Origin: Haemonchus contortus
Lineage: Eukaryota > Nematoda > Chromadorea > Rhabditida > Trichostrongylidae
Direction: 5' to 3'
DNA length: 64,000 nucleotides
Assembly: GCA_000469685.2 (NCBI GenBank)
Contig: LS997566.1
Location: 31,676,996-31,740,995, forward strand
The notes under the pieces were generated by a model that did no database searches, was not told where the DNA came from, and saw only the letters and a program-made list of their open reading frames with translations. This document shows, piece after piece, positions 1 through 11,600 of the stretch (positions within the stretch are counted from its first letter, which is position 1; the number at the start of each line of letters is the position of its first letter). Both the position numbers and the translations under genes were made by a program.

Positions 1-1289
1 AACCAGAAGACATTCTCCTCCATTAAATGTATTCAGTGACTTGTAGGGCAGCTGTCATATTTCAAAACTGAGCAGAAAGTAGACCTTTGCATTTTTCATG
101 TTTTACTGATCATTTTGGTACCATTTTTTCCGAAATGGACGAATTCAGTCGTGTACCAATCTTGAAAGATGGCGACTTTTTAATTTGAGAAATAGCAAAA
201 ATGAGTTGATTCCCAATGCTAGTGAATGATCTGCCTACACTTCAGAAATAGTGCTTCCCTACAGTCTGCACATTGTATGCATGAGTTAAAGAGTGAAAGC
301 GTTTTTCTCCAAAGCCAAATTCCGGTTTGCGGCATATTTTCACAGAAAACACACCTTTTCTTGCATTTTTAAGTGGGTTTTCGATGTTCATGAAGAAGCT
401 ACGCCTATCATCGAGAGAATTCATGCTGATCTTTTTGTGAACAACCACGGATACGAGGAATAGTTACTTGTTTGGATCCCCAGGCTTCATAAATAGCTTC
501 CGATCTCAGTCCAAAGCACAGGAGACTGAACCACATATTCTTATTTGAAGTGAACGTATGAAATGCTACACTGTCGAAATTTATCTCTAAAAAGCTATTA
601 AGCGGTATGAAAATCACTGAACGAATCACACTTCGATCTAACACCTTTAGCACACAATCTATTCTACTCCGCCACTCGGCCACCCAATTAGGCATGTGGC
701 TTGAGTGGCCGAGGCAGCATATTGATTGATTGCCTGTTTGCTCACTGAATACTTTTAATGGAGGAGAATGCCTTCTGGTTATAATTATGGCGAGCGTCGC
801 CACTAATGACGTACCCCCAGGAGCTTTGGTGGGCCGAGGACTCAAAAATTGAAGTTTTCCAACTTTTGAACTTACCATTTAATAGAGCTCGACGAGTTGA
901 GTCGAACTATATAACATTATACATGAAAAAAAGTGTAAACTCACCTTGTTATAGAGAAAAGACGAAAAAGACGCGAATCCGTGTCTTTTTCGTCTTTTAG
1001 GGGAATACTAGTAATACTTATTCTGTTTTTACTGACTTCAACTCTTTTCGAAGCTTTTTTTTTCGAGGTTGAATATACCGAGCTCAGCTCATGAAACTCT
1101 ACGTGATATACACGAGGGAGCTGAAAAAGCTGCCCCTCGAATAGACTAGTTTTCAAGCCTTCCCCTCAAATTTTAAGGGGCATTTCGTCTTCTCCTGGCC
1201 ATAGCCTATACTCTGAACGACTGTTAGGGCCGCCTTGATGATTGATGGGTGTTTCCATCTTTACTTGGCCCTAAATAGGTACCGTATGG
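1..1289. other. No gene recognised
   Basis: No exon or transposon motif is recognisable here. ORFs on both strands are short and read as non-coding. The only clear structure is a 16-bp hairpin at 957-998. Confidence 0.5.
957..998. repeat. Short perfect hairpin
   Basis: The arms 957-972 and 983-998 are exact inverted repeats built on GACGAAAAAGAC / GTCTTTTTCGTC, with a 10-base loop. It may be a small foldback. It is not a bacterial terminator, because the context is eukaryotic. Confidence 0.6.
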
Positions 1290-3090
1290 ATCTCGCTACT
1301 TTCATAGTAATCCAGGCTTTCTTCCACAACATGGGCAATTTGCATTCAAACAGGTACCGCGTGAAGAGCCCAGTGAAAAGTTTCGACGACAACTGAAGAA
1401 AAGACGAAGAAGAACAGAAAACTCTTCAGATGTACTGACCTCTTCGGGACCGGGCGCCGTACAATTCTTCATCGACATAATGGTAGGGAGAGCTGAGGGG
1501 GCGACGTAACCGCCCTGCCTAAGGTGGAAGGTAAGCAGGTAGAAGTGGATGTCGAAGAGATCCGGATAGAAGTCGTCGATGACCGTCTCCATTGACCATC
1601 GAAATGAGTATGTATTCCGTCAGTCACGAAGGGAAGTCATTTTCGTGATGTAATTGGCGAAGCTCCGCGGGCTTTGCGAATGTTCCTCCAAGCCTGAACA
1701 GCCTCTGCTGAATGGCTGCTCCTTTCTTTTTAAAATCATCCATCATGGACCCACTGCATAACTAGGCAAGTTCGGGCGTCCGCTGATGACTGCCTGTAGC
1801 TCAAGAGGCTTTGACAAGAGCCGTCCCTTCTCTACTTGTGAGCTCTCTGCTTTCCCTGCAATGTCGTGAACTTGTTCGACGAGCCGACTGTATTCTGTTT
1901 CGATGTTGTTGATGACGGAACCGTCCCATACCCGCAAGGAAAGCGAAGTGGTCCCAGTCGATGGACATTATGGGGCTTTGTTTCTTGAGCTTCCAAGACC
2001 TCTTTCCACACTCGAAGCAAAATTGAAAGGCGTTTTTCTACATCGAAAAACTGAATTTAGCCCAGAAGAGGCAATGGTCTTATCCCTGTAGAACTTTAAG
2101 ACAACAACCATGTCAGTCAGGCAACACTTTTGGTTGAAGGCGATGTGATCTAATCTATGCTCGAACTGACTACTGGATGAAGCCCAAGTTGAGAGGGTTT
2201 TTGGAACTGCGAACTATCATGGATAGTGTGGGTCGACATGATAAACTCGGGCAGTCTTTCACCCTTCGTATTCCATTCCATTTCATGAGTCACGTTGTGG
2301 AGATTTTCAGCTGTTCTTCTAGGGGTCTTACCGTTGGAATGGGAATATCACCGTCGATGGCCCTCTATGGGAAGGTACGATCCTCTCTGAAGAGCTTCTC
2401 CAGACCCATGAAGAACGCTTCCAGCTCTTCTTCATCGTAGCGCGATGTTCGTGCGTAGGTAACGAAGATTGTTAGAAATGAGTTTCAGGCACAAATTCTC
2501 AATCGTGAGCGTCTGATTCGGGTTGTCAAGCATTTGTACAAACTCATGCTCACGGCCCAGAGCGTATCGACGAAGAGAACTACGCCGTCAACGCTTCTAG
2601 CGGCCCTACTCAACGCTGCAGTATCGAGGGCTTCATCAGGTTCACGGGGAATGAGGCTCATCTTCATACATAGACCTGTTTTTGGCATATCCGCACCCAC
2701 GAGTAGCACGCCAGGCTTCAATGCTTCAATGTGGAGCTGGGTTGACTCCGGGAGCTAGTCAGGCTAACTGAAGTGGACGAGGAGCTTCGTTTGCGAAGGC
2801 GGCCCGAATCGACTCTCAGATACTTCCCAGTTACTCAAATGCAAGCTTTTGGCTGGGTCGATGGGCAGGATACCAACTGCACCCACAAGCTTTCCACACA
2901 CTTATGCGTGGATAGCCTGCGAGAAAAAGAAGGTATATCGTCGAGCACAGCAGAATCAGAGAGTCCATCTTCTGGATCCGCCTGCATCTCTGGGGAAACA
3001 CTGGCGACTTTTGGTCAGCGATTAACTCCCCTATCCGCCACCTGGGGACGCCCTACGTTCTCATCCGCTAACCAGAGAGAGCGCCTTTAG
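1290..3090 (-). pseudogene. Degraded RTE-type LINE (linker and start of reverse transcriptase)
   Basis: On the minus strand, broken frames recall nematode RTE retrotransposon polyproteins. The stretch 1937-1743 reads NNIETEYSRLVEQVHDIAGK, the linker between endonuclease and reverse transcriptase. At 1745-1640 are words such as SAEAVQAWRNIRKARG. At 1592-1430 the frame reads METVIDDFYPDLFD and NCTAPGPEEV, the well-conserved entry to the RT domain (family form NRTAPGPD). The endonuclease should lie at about 2000-3090, but there it is too decayed to show catalytic residues. Frameshifts and stops occur throughout, so the copy is dead. The 3' part of the RT, including the FADD motif, is missing. 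Boundaries are approximate. Confidence 0.65.
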
Positions 3091-4850
3091 TGAGATAAAA
3101 AGGTTCAGTGATGGAAATCCGTAGCAATTTGTTACACAAGACAAAATGTTCATCCAAACATAGGAGTCAAAGTGTATTTCGAATGAATTTTCTCCAAATT
3201 TCTGAAGTATCACTTTGAGTCAGCCAAGTTCATTCAAAGCAATGCTTAAGAACGATGAAGCAAACTCGAAGGATTGATCAAACACAAGGATGAGAGGAAG
3301 TCGGTAGAAGTACATAGTAAATTTATCGCAAGAAATTAGAAAAAAGACTTCTTCTCAGTTCACGCAGAAATTAAATATTCATTAGAGCAGGTACTTCATA
3401 CCACAGCCGCAGGTGGGTTCTGTTCTTTGACATGCATCAAAGAAGTGTTGAAGAGATGTTTATTACTCACACACCGAACATTTCTACATCTAATTGTCCC
3501 TCTTAGCATGTAACCACTTTTGCCACATTCCCCAATGCTTCCAACAGTAAGGCTTGGATGCGGTTTTTACCCCAAGAATCCAATAAGATTGAAAAGAAGG
3601 TCGAATTTGGTCGGAAGGAAGATATAGGACAGATCGATTCGGGAAATTCTAAAACGTACCTCAGGTGTTCCGCGAATTTAATAAGTTGAACAGGGCAATT
3701 CTCCAAAACGACATCGATATCCGTTCGACGTTTTATTTCGTATACTTCTCTCTTGTCGCTTAATGTTTAGTTGATAAGAAGTGCTTCTTGTTCGACGTAA
3801 GTTCCATCATGGACGTTGAAAATGTTAGAAACGTGATACAGCTTCCACCGGCTTACAGAAACAGTAAAGTACACCAGAGAAAACTGATTGGCTTCAACTT
3901 CATGGAGCTGTTTTCATCGAAAGAAAGTTCGAACTAGGCAAACTATAGCATCGCTCTCGAATAAGCGATTGAACTTCATTGCAAGATGAAGGAGTTGAAA
4001 GAAAATACGCGTCAGCCAAGATTGTAACGGTTCTACGAACTGTAATGAGCTTCAATCTTGCCCAGCGATAGTTTAAACTTTGAAAATTCATATTTTTTTC
4101 CTCGATATCTGAGCCAAAATTCGAAATCACTAGAACCACTGAGTAAAGTAGATAAATTACTTTGCTATAGCGAGTCAAAGAAATGTTAAGCCTTTTTAGC
4201 ATTAAATATCTGGTTGTTCTCTTCGATCATGGCTGAAGCTGGATGACCAATATAACTTTTGAGTGCACCAAGGAAGTAAAGTTTGGAAAGGGACGAGTTT
4301 TATTGCAGATATTCCCATTCACTGCGAGCCTTTCTCTGATGCCTTCTCTATCAAGCCATGGGATCGTGAAGAGAGTTGCATCAGTTACTTGTGCTTCCTG
4401 TAGAGTGTGCCCCAAGGAATTTCATGCAATTCGTAGTTCTTAATCCAAAGAAAAGAGATAGTTCACGGTAGATGAATGAAGCCACGACGTTGAACTGGGC
4501 ATGGTTTGCCTCATAGGAATTTGAACCAAGTGAAACAACAAAACTACCTAGCATTTGCCCATGGTAAAGGGCCGCGGAGTTCTGCTAACATATACAGCAG
4601 ACACCATAAATCATCCATTCTGCCCTGTTCAGCTTTTTCGTGCGTAGAGACTGAACAGTATCGCGTAGTTCCTCTGAAAAACTTTTACAGAGCAGGTAGA
4701 ATAACACTTTGCTGAATATGATAGAGCATTCATGTAGTCTTTACCGAAAACTTCGCAAGTGTCCAAATTTTTTTCATGTGATTTCCTAGAGTTCCTTAGA
4801 AATGTTACCCAATAATGAGGAACGGTCTTCCCATATTTGACTCTCAGGCC
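3091..4850. other. No gene recognised
   Basis: This is AT-rich DNA with short ORFs on both strands. I see no recognisable motif, splice-framed exon or repeat. It could hold downstream exons of the minus-strand kinase gene, but none was identified. Confidence 0.4.
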
Positions 4851-4853
4851 TTA

Positions 4854-5372
4854 CAAGGAAGGTCTTTCAGGGCGTGGGACGCTTTTTGAAAATGAATCTT
4901 TGCATGGTATAGGGGCATGAGCACTGAGTATAAAACTATGGTCCATTTCCGCCAAATGGCCTTCTGAATGCCAAAAAACGACTGAAAACGATTTTGTCAG
5001 AAATCGCCGTTTTAACCCACTCAGCGCCGTTTGTTTCATTCATGGCGTCGACTGTCCGTACAGTAGAAGGCGCCAGTTGACTGCGCATCGAAAATAACGT
5101 GAAAGGTAGCCAAAAAAGGGGGCCAAATGTTGAAAAGTGCGGGGAAGTTTCATATGGGCTTTCCACGGTTAAGCAGCCAGCAGCGTCGGATGGTGTGGTG
5201 GATAGCGATGTGAACTCCGAGGAAGAATGGCTGGGATGGGTTGATGGTTCGGAAACTTCGGCCTTTTCCGTTTTTGCATTTTATGCTGCCACCTACAGAT
5301 TAGCTCCATATTGCACCAGGGCCAAAGCAAGTGCCTGACTGGTCGTGGTCGTGACCAGGTCCAGCCAGGCAC
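4854..5372 (+). repeat. Left arm of the long-TIR element
   Basis: This arm matches 6807-6289 in inverted orientation over its whole length. Its inner end carries a nested palindrome (GTGCCTG ... CAGGCAC, about 5331-5372). Beyond that the two arms diverge abruptly. Confidence 0.8.
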
Positions 5373-6288
5373 CTCTCTGCAAACCATTAGAATTTGTTGT
5401 GTGGAGCGCTATCAGTGGAGGAGCTTCCAGGCTTCGCACTCCCAGGAGTATAAAGGTGCCTCTTAAATTCACACTAAATAAGTGTTGTAATGGGGGGTCC
5501 GAACCCTATAATATGGTTCCTATTGAATGGAAGCTGTCCTCGACCTCGTTCGTCAATGCAAAGACAACAGGATTCCCGATTCCGATCTTCCTCTGGGCGC
5601 CCACTACGGACTCCTGTGGGAAAACCAATCAGACTCACTTTCGATTCATCTTCTTGCTGAAGCATCCATGAGCATTAGGCTTGATATAAAAAGCTGTCAG
5701 CCCTGAAGGAAATCATTCTAGCGCCGGATCACTAGATGATGACTAGATGAAGGGTTTCGGCGATACCCGTTCCCAACCTACGATCCCCTAACTTCGCGTC
5801 CGTATGAAGGGCTGGCAGGACACGAACAAGAAGGACAAAGGACATCGCTGAAGTCGAGGTGACTGCAGAAGATGAGTGACTGATCGTGAGGAGAGAAGGA
5901 AATGGAGATGAACAACCAGAATAGTGGACAAAAACCCTCCTACGGCGCGAGATCAACGCTAGGGTAGAAAACGGTGAAATCATCGGAACTAGATGAGCCT
6001 TCATCAGTATCGAAGGAACTCGGTCGAATTAAAACAACAATCAAACCATTACTGTCCATAGCATTAATTGTATGGACTGTGTGCAATGTCCATACAATGT
6101 TCGAAGACCAGATGATATGATATCGAGTTTTTTGACTAAAAACTACGTGAGGAAGTTGAGGGGGGGGGGGGTAGGAAAGGAGAACTCGGGGGTAGGAACG
6201 GAGGACTGGGAGTGTTGAACCTGGAAGCTCCTTCACTAATCACCGATAGTGCGTCACACACCAAACTCCTACGGCTTGTAGAGGTTAT

Positions 6289-6807
6289 GTGCCTGGCTAG
6301 ACCTGGTCACGACCATGACCAGCCAGACACTTGCTTTGGCCCTGGTGCAATATGGAGCCAAACTGTAGGTGGCAGCATAAAATGCAAAAACGGGAAAGCC
6401 CGAAGTTTCCGAACCATCAACCCATCCCAGCCGTCCTTCCTCGGAGTCCACATCGCTATCCACCACACCATCCGACGCTGCTGGCAGCTTCACCGTGGAG
6501 AGCCTATATGAAACTTCCCCGCACTTTTCAACATGTGACCCCCTTTTTTGGCTACCTTTCACGTTATTTTCGATGCGCAGTCAACTGGCGCCTTCTACTG
6601 TACGGACAGTCGGCGCCATGAATGAATCAAACGACGCTGAGTGGGTTAAAACGGCGATTTCTGACAAAATCGTTTTCAGTCGTTTTTTGGCATTCAGAAG
6701 GCCATTTAGCGGAAATGGACCATAGTTTTATACTCAGTGCTCATGCCCCTATACCATGCAAAAAACCATTTTCAAAAAGCGTCCCACGCCCTGAAAGACC
6801 TTCCTTG
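6289..6807 (-). repeat. Right arm of the long-TIR element
   Basis: Inverted copy of the left arm. Differences are mainly single-base changes plus a few small indels (for example near 6765), so the arms have diverged for some time since the element formed. Confidence 0.8.
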
Positions 6808-6810
6808 TTA

Positions 6811-8434
6811 GCGTAATCCTAAGCCTGTTATACTGTTTAGAAGTTCGAAACCCGCTGACAAAGCCTATCAAAACTTATGCCAGTTGCTCGACGTTGAGGC
6901 TTCTTTTGAGCGGCCACTTAACTCCAGCCTTACCATGCCGGACAAGAAACTTGAAGATTAACTTGTCTATGGTCGATCGACTATGATATCGTTCAACGAG
7001 CTAAACGAGTTGGCGCATAATAGCCATCAACGTCTTCTTACTTCCTAGGGGAAATTCCAAAATATTCAGAATAGTACCAAGACTGTAGCGGGATTTTCGC
7101 CCGATACCTCCCTATTTCCATATTGGTTACTGTATCAAATGGAAGCATAGGCAAAGTAATAGTGAGCTAGAAAATGCTGAGAGACCAATCTGCAGTTTAC
7201 GTAGCATCACATAAATATTCCATTAGAAGTATTACCCTAAACAAACATCTAAGCATTTCATTTTTTTTCTTTATTCCCTATCTTTCCATAGCCCCACAAA
7301 AACTTTCCCGTTTCACAAGTTGTATAAGAGGGTTTGCAAGACCAACAATCAATGATTATATCATGACTAGAGAATTTGGTGGTACCATGGGTCGAAAGGA
7401 CCAGTTTACAGGAAGGGATGGAGAATCGGGGTGTGACAGTGAGAGGGGAAATAGTATGATGTAATATCACTCTACTGACTCTCCGTGTCAGTGTTCCACT
7501 GTACAGAGTGCGCCATGAATATAAGAACGAAATAGTCGTGGTGAAGAAACCGCTATTCATATTGATATATGGTGATTTAATGTGAGCTATTGAACATGAA
7601 TCGCAACAACGAATTTAATGCACAGGCACTTGAAGTAATAATGTTTACAGTACCAATTGCAGTTTGACGGCGCTTCCAGACTCACTGACTTTTGTTTGAT
7701 TTGATTTTCAAATTTTTTGAGAATTTGAGATTTTTTTTAAGTCCGAGCATTCTTTGAGAATACCTTAGGAGCTGCAACTGTGCTGCGTTTTGAGCGCAGG
7801 CTTCCCCTCTCTCTCTAGTGTGGGCTATACTGGTTCACTAAATTGCGTTCCGAGGAATTCGTAGGCTAGTCGGGCTGTTTTTTACATCTTTCTTGATATT
7901 TTTCCATTTGTGAGCAGGTGTTCCGTCGATTCCAAACTGTACTGACTTATGAGATCTCAGAAGCCTCTCTCAATACAATTCTTCTAGCTGAGAGAGCGCC
8001 TTACTCCTGGAAGTAGCAGATATAGTCAACACAGCACTTTTCTTATGCTTCTGCAGGTTGCCGCTCCATAGTTTGTTGTTGGCCCATTCATGCAATGTAC
8101 CGTGCCAAGACGGTCCAAACGGTAAGCGACCCCAGCACTTCCCAAACGAAAAATTACGCGCCCTTCTAACGTTCTTGCCATATTTATGGCCCTCCCTGTA
8201 CTTATTTTGAACGGTTCTCCCTGATTTACAACCTGATTTACAAAGCTACTCTAAAATCCAGGCTGAGCAATTAATGAACTGACGAATGCAACAAAGAAAG
8301 CTAGAGTTCGCCACATCATTTGGCAAATTGGATTGATACACTACATATCTTAACTTCATAAACTGCTTCCCTCATGAGTTCGTCTTTAGCTTGAGTTTGG
8401 AATAATCCAGATATAACACAGTCTGCTCTCATAC
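6811..8434. other. No gene recognised
   Basis: This lies 3' of the last recognised kinase exon. The C-terminal lobe of the kinase should be encoded downstream on the minus strand, but I found no exon with its conserved words here. Confidence 0.4.
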
Positions 8435-8607
8435 CTAAAAAGGGCTCTTGGACGTGGTCGCCTCATTTTCAATTTCCCTTCAGGACTGTGAACCACAAAT
8501 TCTCTTGCCAATCCGAAATCCAAAATATGAATAAATCTGTATTCTGGTGTCCCGATTCGGCCAATAGCCATATTTGCTGGTTTAATATCTCTGTGTACGA
8601 AACCGAC
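8435..8607 (-). CDS. Kinase gene, catalytic-loop and DFG exon
   Basis: Encodes VGFVHRDIKPANMAIG, then ILDFGLAR and RRPRPRALFR. HRD aspartate, the Lys two residues on, Asn and the DFG aspartate are all present. The acceptor is TTCCAG|GTCGG and the donor TTAG|GTATGAG. It ends in phase 2 before the expected GTxRY exon, which was not found. Confidence 0.88.
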
Positions 8608-11600
8608 CTGGAAAACAATGTTCTTTTACCTCTACTCAAAGATCGGAAACGAAGACTCGCATTCCAGGTTGAATCGTGAGATGCTTTTGTATGCATATTT
8701 TTTCAATATTTTTTCCACTACCCTGGTGGATTTCGATGCTTAGTGAGTAATTCAGCGGGAACCTGTAGACACAATCCTGCCACTGCCCATATTCGCTTTA
8801 CATTGCTTCAACTCGCTTTTGAAAGGCTTAACGCTTTTGTAACTAACCATATATGTAGTTTCAACACATTTCACAAAAACTGAAGTCTGAGATGAGCTGG
8901 TTAGCCTTATTGCGTCAGATGACGGAGGATCTACTGACCTAGGGTGTTCATATTGTGAATGTAGAAAGCACATGTACGGCGAGGAATGTGCGTGTCGGGA
9001 AAGGACAATAGTGCCTCAGCCTCGATGAAAATTGAAACATATGTGTATCGCTACGAGGAATTCTTTCCTCATGATTTTTTTCCGGGAAGTCCCAGGCCAC
9101 TTTTGAAGAGATATAATCAACTGGCTCCCAGGTGATTAGGAGACATTTCAATGAAACAGAGGACCATAACTCCGTGATCAGTTTTGACTTGATGTTTTTT
9201 CGACTGCTGCTATATCACCGCAAGACGCGATCAGGAATTCTCGCAAAGTTGTCATTTGTGGACAAAACTTCGCTTTTGGACGGGACTCGAGCCCGTACGT
9301 GGGCTCGTCGAGAGAGGATATAGTGCCTTAGCCCCGATGAAAAATGAACCATATGTATATCTGAATGCCGTGCCTGCTATCCCTTACACCACCCTGACCC
9401 CGCTTGCCCTTACCGAGTGTATGTCGTTTGACGCGATCCCTCCTGTTGCGCCACCCATTCGACGAGGTTTGTGAGCTGGACAATTCGGCTTCTAATTGTA
9501 ACGGCGTCATTGGTCGGGCTTCCACCTACTGGATGGGCAATGGATTGCCTCATCACGTAGACAAGTTGACCACCTCGCAAACCGCTCGAAAATGCGGCGC
9601 AATGGGAGGGATTGCGCCAAACGACCGACTCCCGCCCTTGCCTTCTCGATGGCTTCTAGGCATGGCTTTTCAGCACTCACACTCGCCAACCTTGTGATTT
9701 TTAGCATTTTTTTCAAAAAGTTGTGGAATCATTTCGGATGAACTTTAGATAATCCGAATAATTGCGATTGAACAAGAACGTAAACATGAACACACATCAT
9801 GTATTTGCTTCAGACTGAAGAGAACATTAATGCCGATTCTTACTTGCGTCGAGACGCTGAAAACTTTACCAAGCCTCCTGCAATGTAGCGTGATCAACAA
9901 CAAGAAAGCCTTGTATGAAATTTCTATGAACGATTACTTTGTAATGTGCCGTAAGCTTTCCCCCAACAACGTCATGACCATGTAGCTATACGATTCCCTT
10001 TTACCAGAATGCAGAAGTTGAGTAACATACGGTTTATTTTTAAGCCGCCGTAAAACCTGCAAAGACATTTCTAAGTAATTAGGTTGAGTGATTTGATGAA
10101 GACCGCCCAACTGAGAACTGCAGTAGTATGGCCTCATGAAAGATCCTTCACTCACTTGAACTTCGAGTTTCAAAACGCTTCCACCTGATACAAAGTTGGA
10201 TTCGGCCTTCAATGCTGCCTGCAAGTTCATCGGATATTTGTCTGGTATATGTAAGGTGGTATAGTAGTAAGTGGCGCACCACCAAACACGCATAGTCCTT
10301 TGTCGGACTCCGGATCGATTTCCGTAGAGGCCAACCGGGTCTGCATACCTCCGGGTTTATTCAATTGATCTTATTTGTCAACTCTTCTGTGCCATACAGG
10401 TTTTTAATGGTGGAATCTTTATTTGCCTGACGTTTCGACTATTGAGAAAACTATTGATAGGTAACACTATAAAGTTGCGATACGCTTTCAGGCCTTCGAT
10501 AACGACGAGATAGTCGAAACGTCAGGCAAATAAAGATTCCACCATTAAAAACCTGTATGGCACAGAAGAGTTGACAAATAATAGCACAGATGCCACTCGT
10601 CTGGGCGTATATAAGCGCTGACTTGTACATATATCGGCTGGCCACTGTAAGTTGCTGTGTAGGCCACACAAGCATTCGACCCGCTACTACCATTTCAAAT
10701 AAGAGTCGTATGCGCGAACGCATCCCATACATCGCGGTGATTCGCACCGAAAAATTTCCTCCTGTCTATTTATGGCAAATGGAGGTGGAGTAGTCTCCAG
10801 CGGTGCATTTTCAAACGCTGATCCGAAAACTGATTTCCATAGGATACATCCTCATGCCAACAAAGCACCCATCCCTACAGTACCGACTGATTCATACTGA
10901 TAGAATGAAGCAATGACTGGCTGCTTGACTGGCCTCTTTAGGTTTTCGCAACCTTCCTTTACTAATCTTTACATTCTCAGACCAATATCTCGGTTCTAAG
11001 TAACTCCGCTACTTAATCTATTACTAATTATGCTAGCATGATCGTGATTGTAAGCATCCTAGAGTACTAAATATGATTCGTTGAGGGTGTCTCTTGGTGT
11101 GTGTGTTTGTGTGAGGTATGTGCACGTGTGTTAGGGGTGTGTATGTGTCAGGGTTTGTGTGCCAGGGTGTGTGTGTGATATGTGTGCGTGTGTCAGGGTT
11201 CGTACACACGTACGGGTAAGTGTAGAGGGTGTGCGTGTGCATGGGTACATGCATACAGTAGCGCTCAAAAGTGTTCGGTGAAATGCTTTGACGCTTTTTC
11301 GTTCATAACTTTTTTGTTAGTAGACCAAATCGCACCAAATTTGGATATGTTCAACTAGAGCATATTCCACCCTATCCAACACTACTTGACTGCAAAGCTG
11401 CAACATCCACAGATAGAGCAAGGTGTTTGTTGCGGTAGCAGATTTTGCTAAAACTAAAGTTGCTGACGTCTGCACTTATTCCCACCTTATAAGCGTTTTT
11501 CTCATCTATGGTGTTCGGCATTACCGCTCGTACATTTTAGACATGACAAAAAGGAAAGAGATTCTAGAAAGACCATCGTCTGTATTTGCAGTCGATTTTA

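Larger units (their letters stand above)
4851..6810. mobile_element. Long-terminal-inverted-repeat element (foldback / MITE-like) with TTA target duplication
   Basis: Two arms of about 519 bases, 4854-5372 and 6289-6807, are inverted copies of each other with scattered substitutions. They enclose a unique spacer of about 916 bases. The element begins CAAGGAAGGTCTTTCAGG and ends with the complement. It is flanked on both sides by TTA (4851-4853 and 6808-6810), a three-base duplication of the type made by PIF/Harbinger transposases. The spacer has no recognisable transposase, so the element is probably non-autonomous. The ORF beginning MKGSQKRG appears in both arms (5099-5338 plus, 6562-6269 minus) only because the arms are duplicated. 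The spacer also holds a run of ten G near 6160. The superfamily is inference from the TSD alone. Confidence 0.75.

Noticed and set aside
5099..5338. Conserved ORF MKGSQKRG... present twice
   Set aside because: Its conservation comes only from the inverted duplication of the element arms; the opposite strand is equally open.
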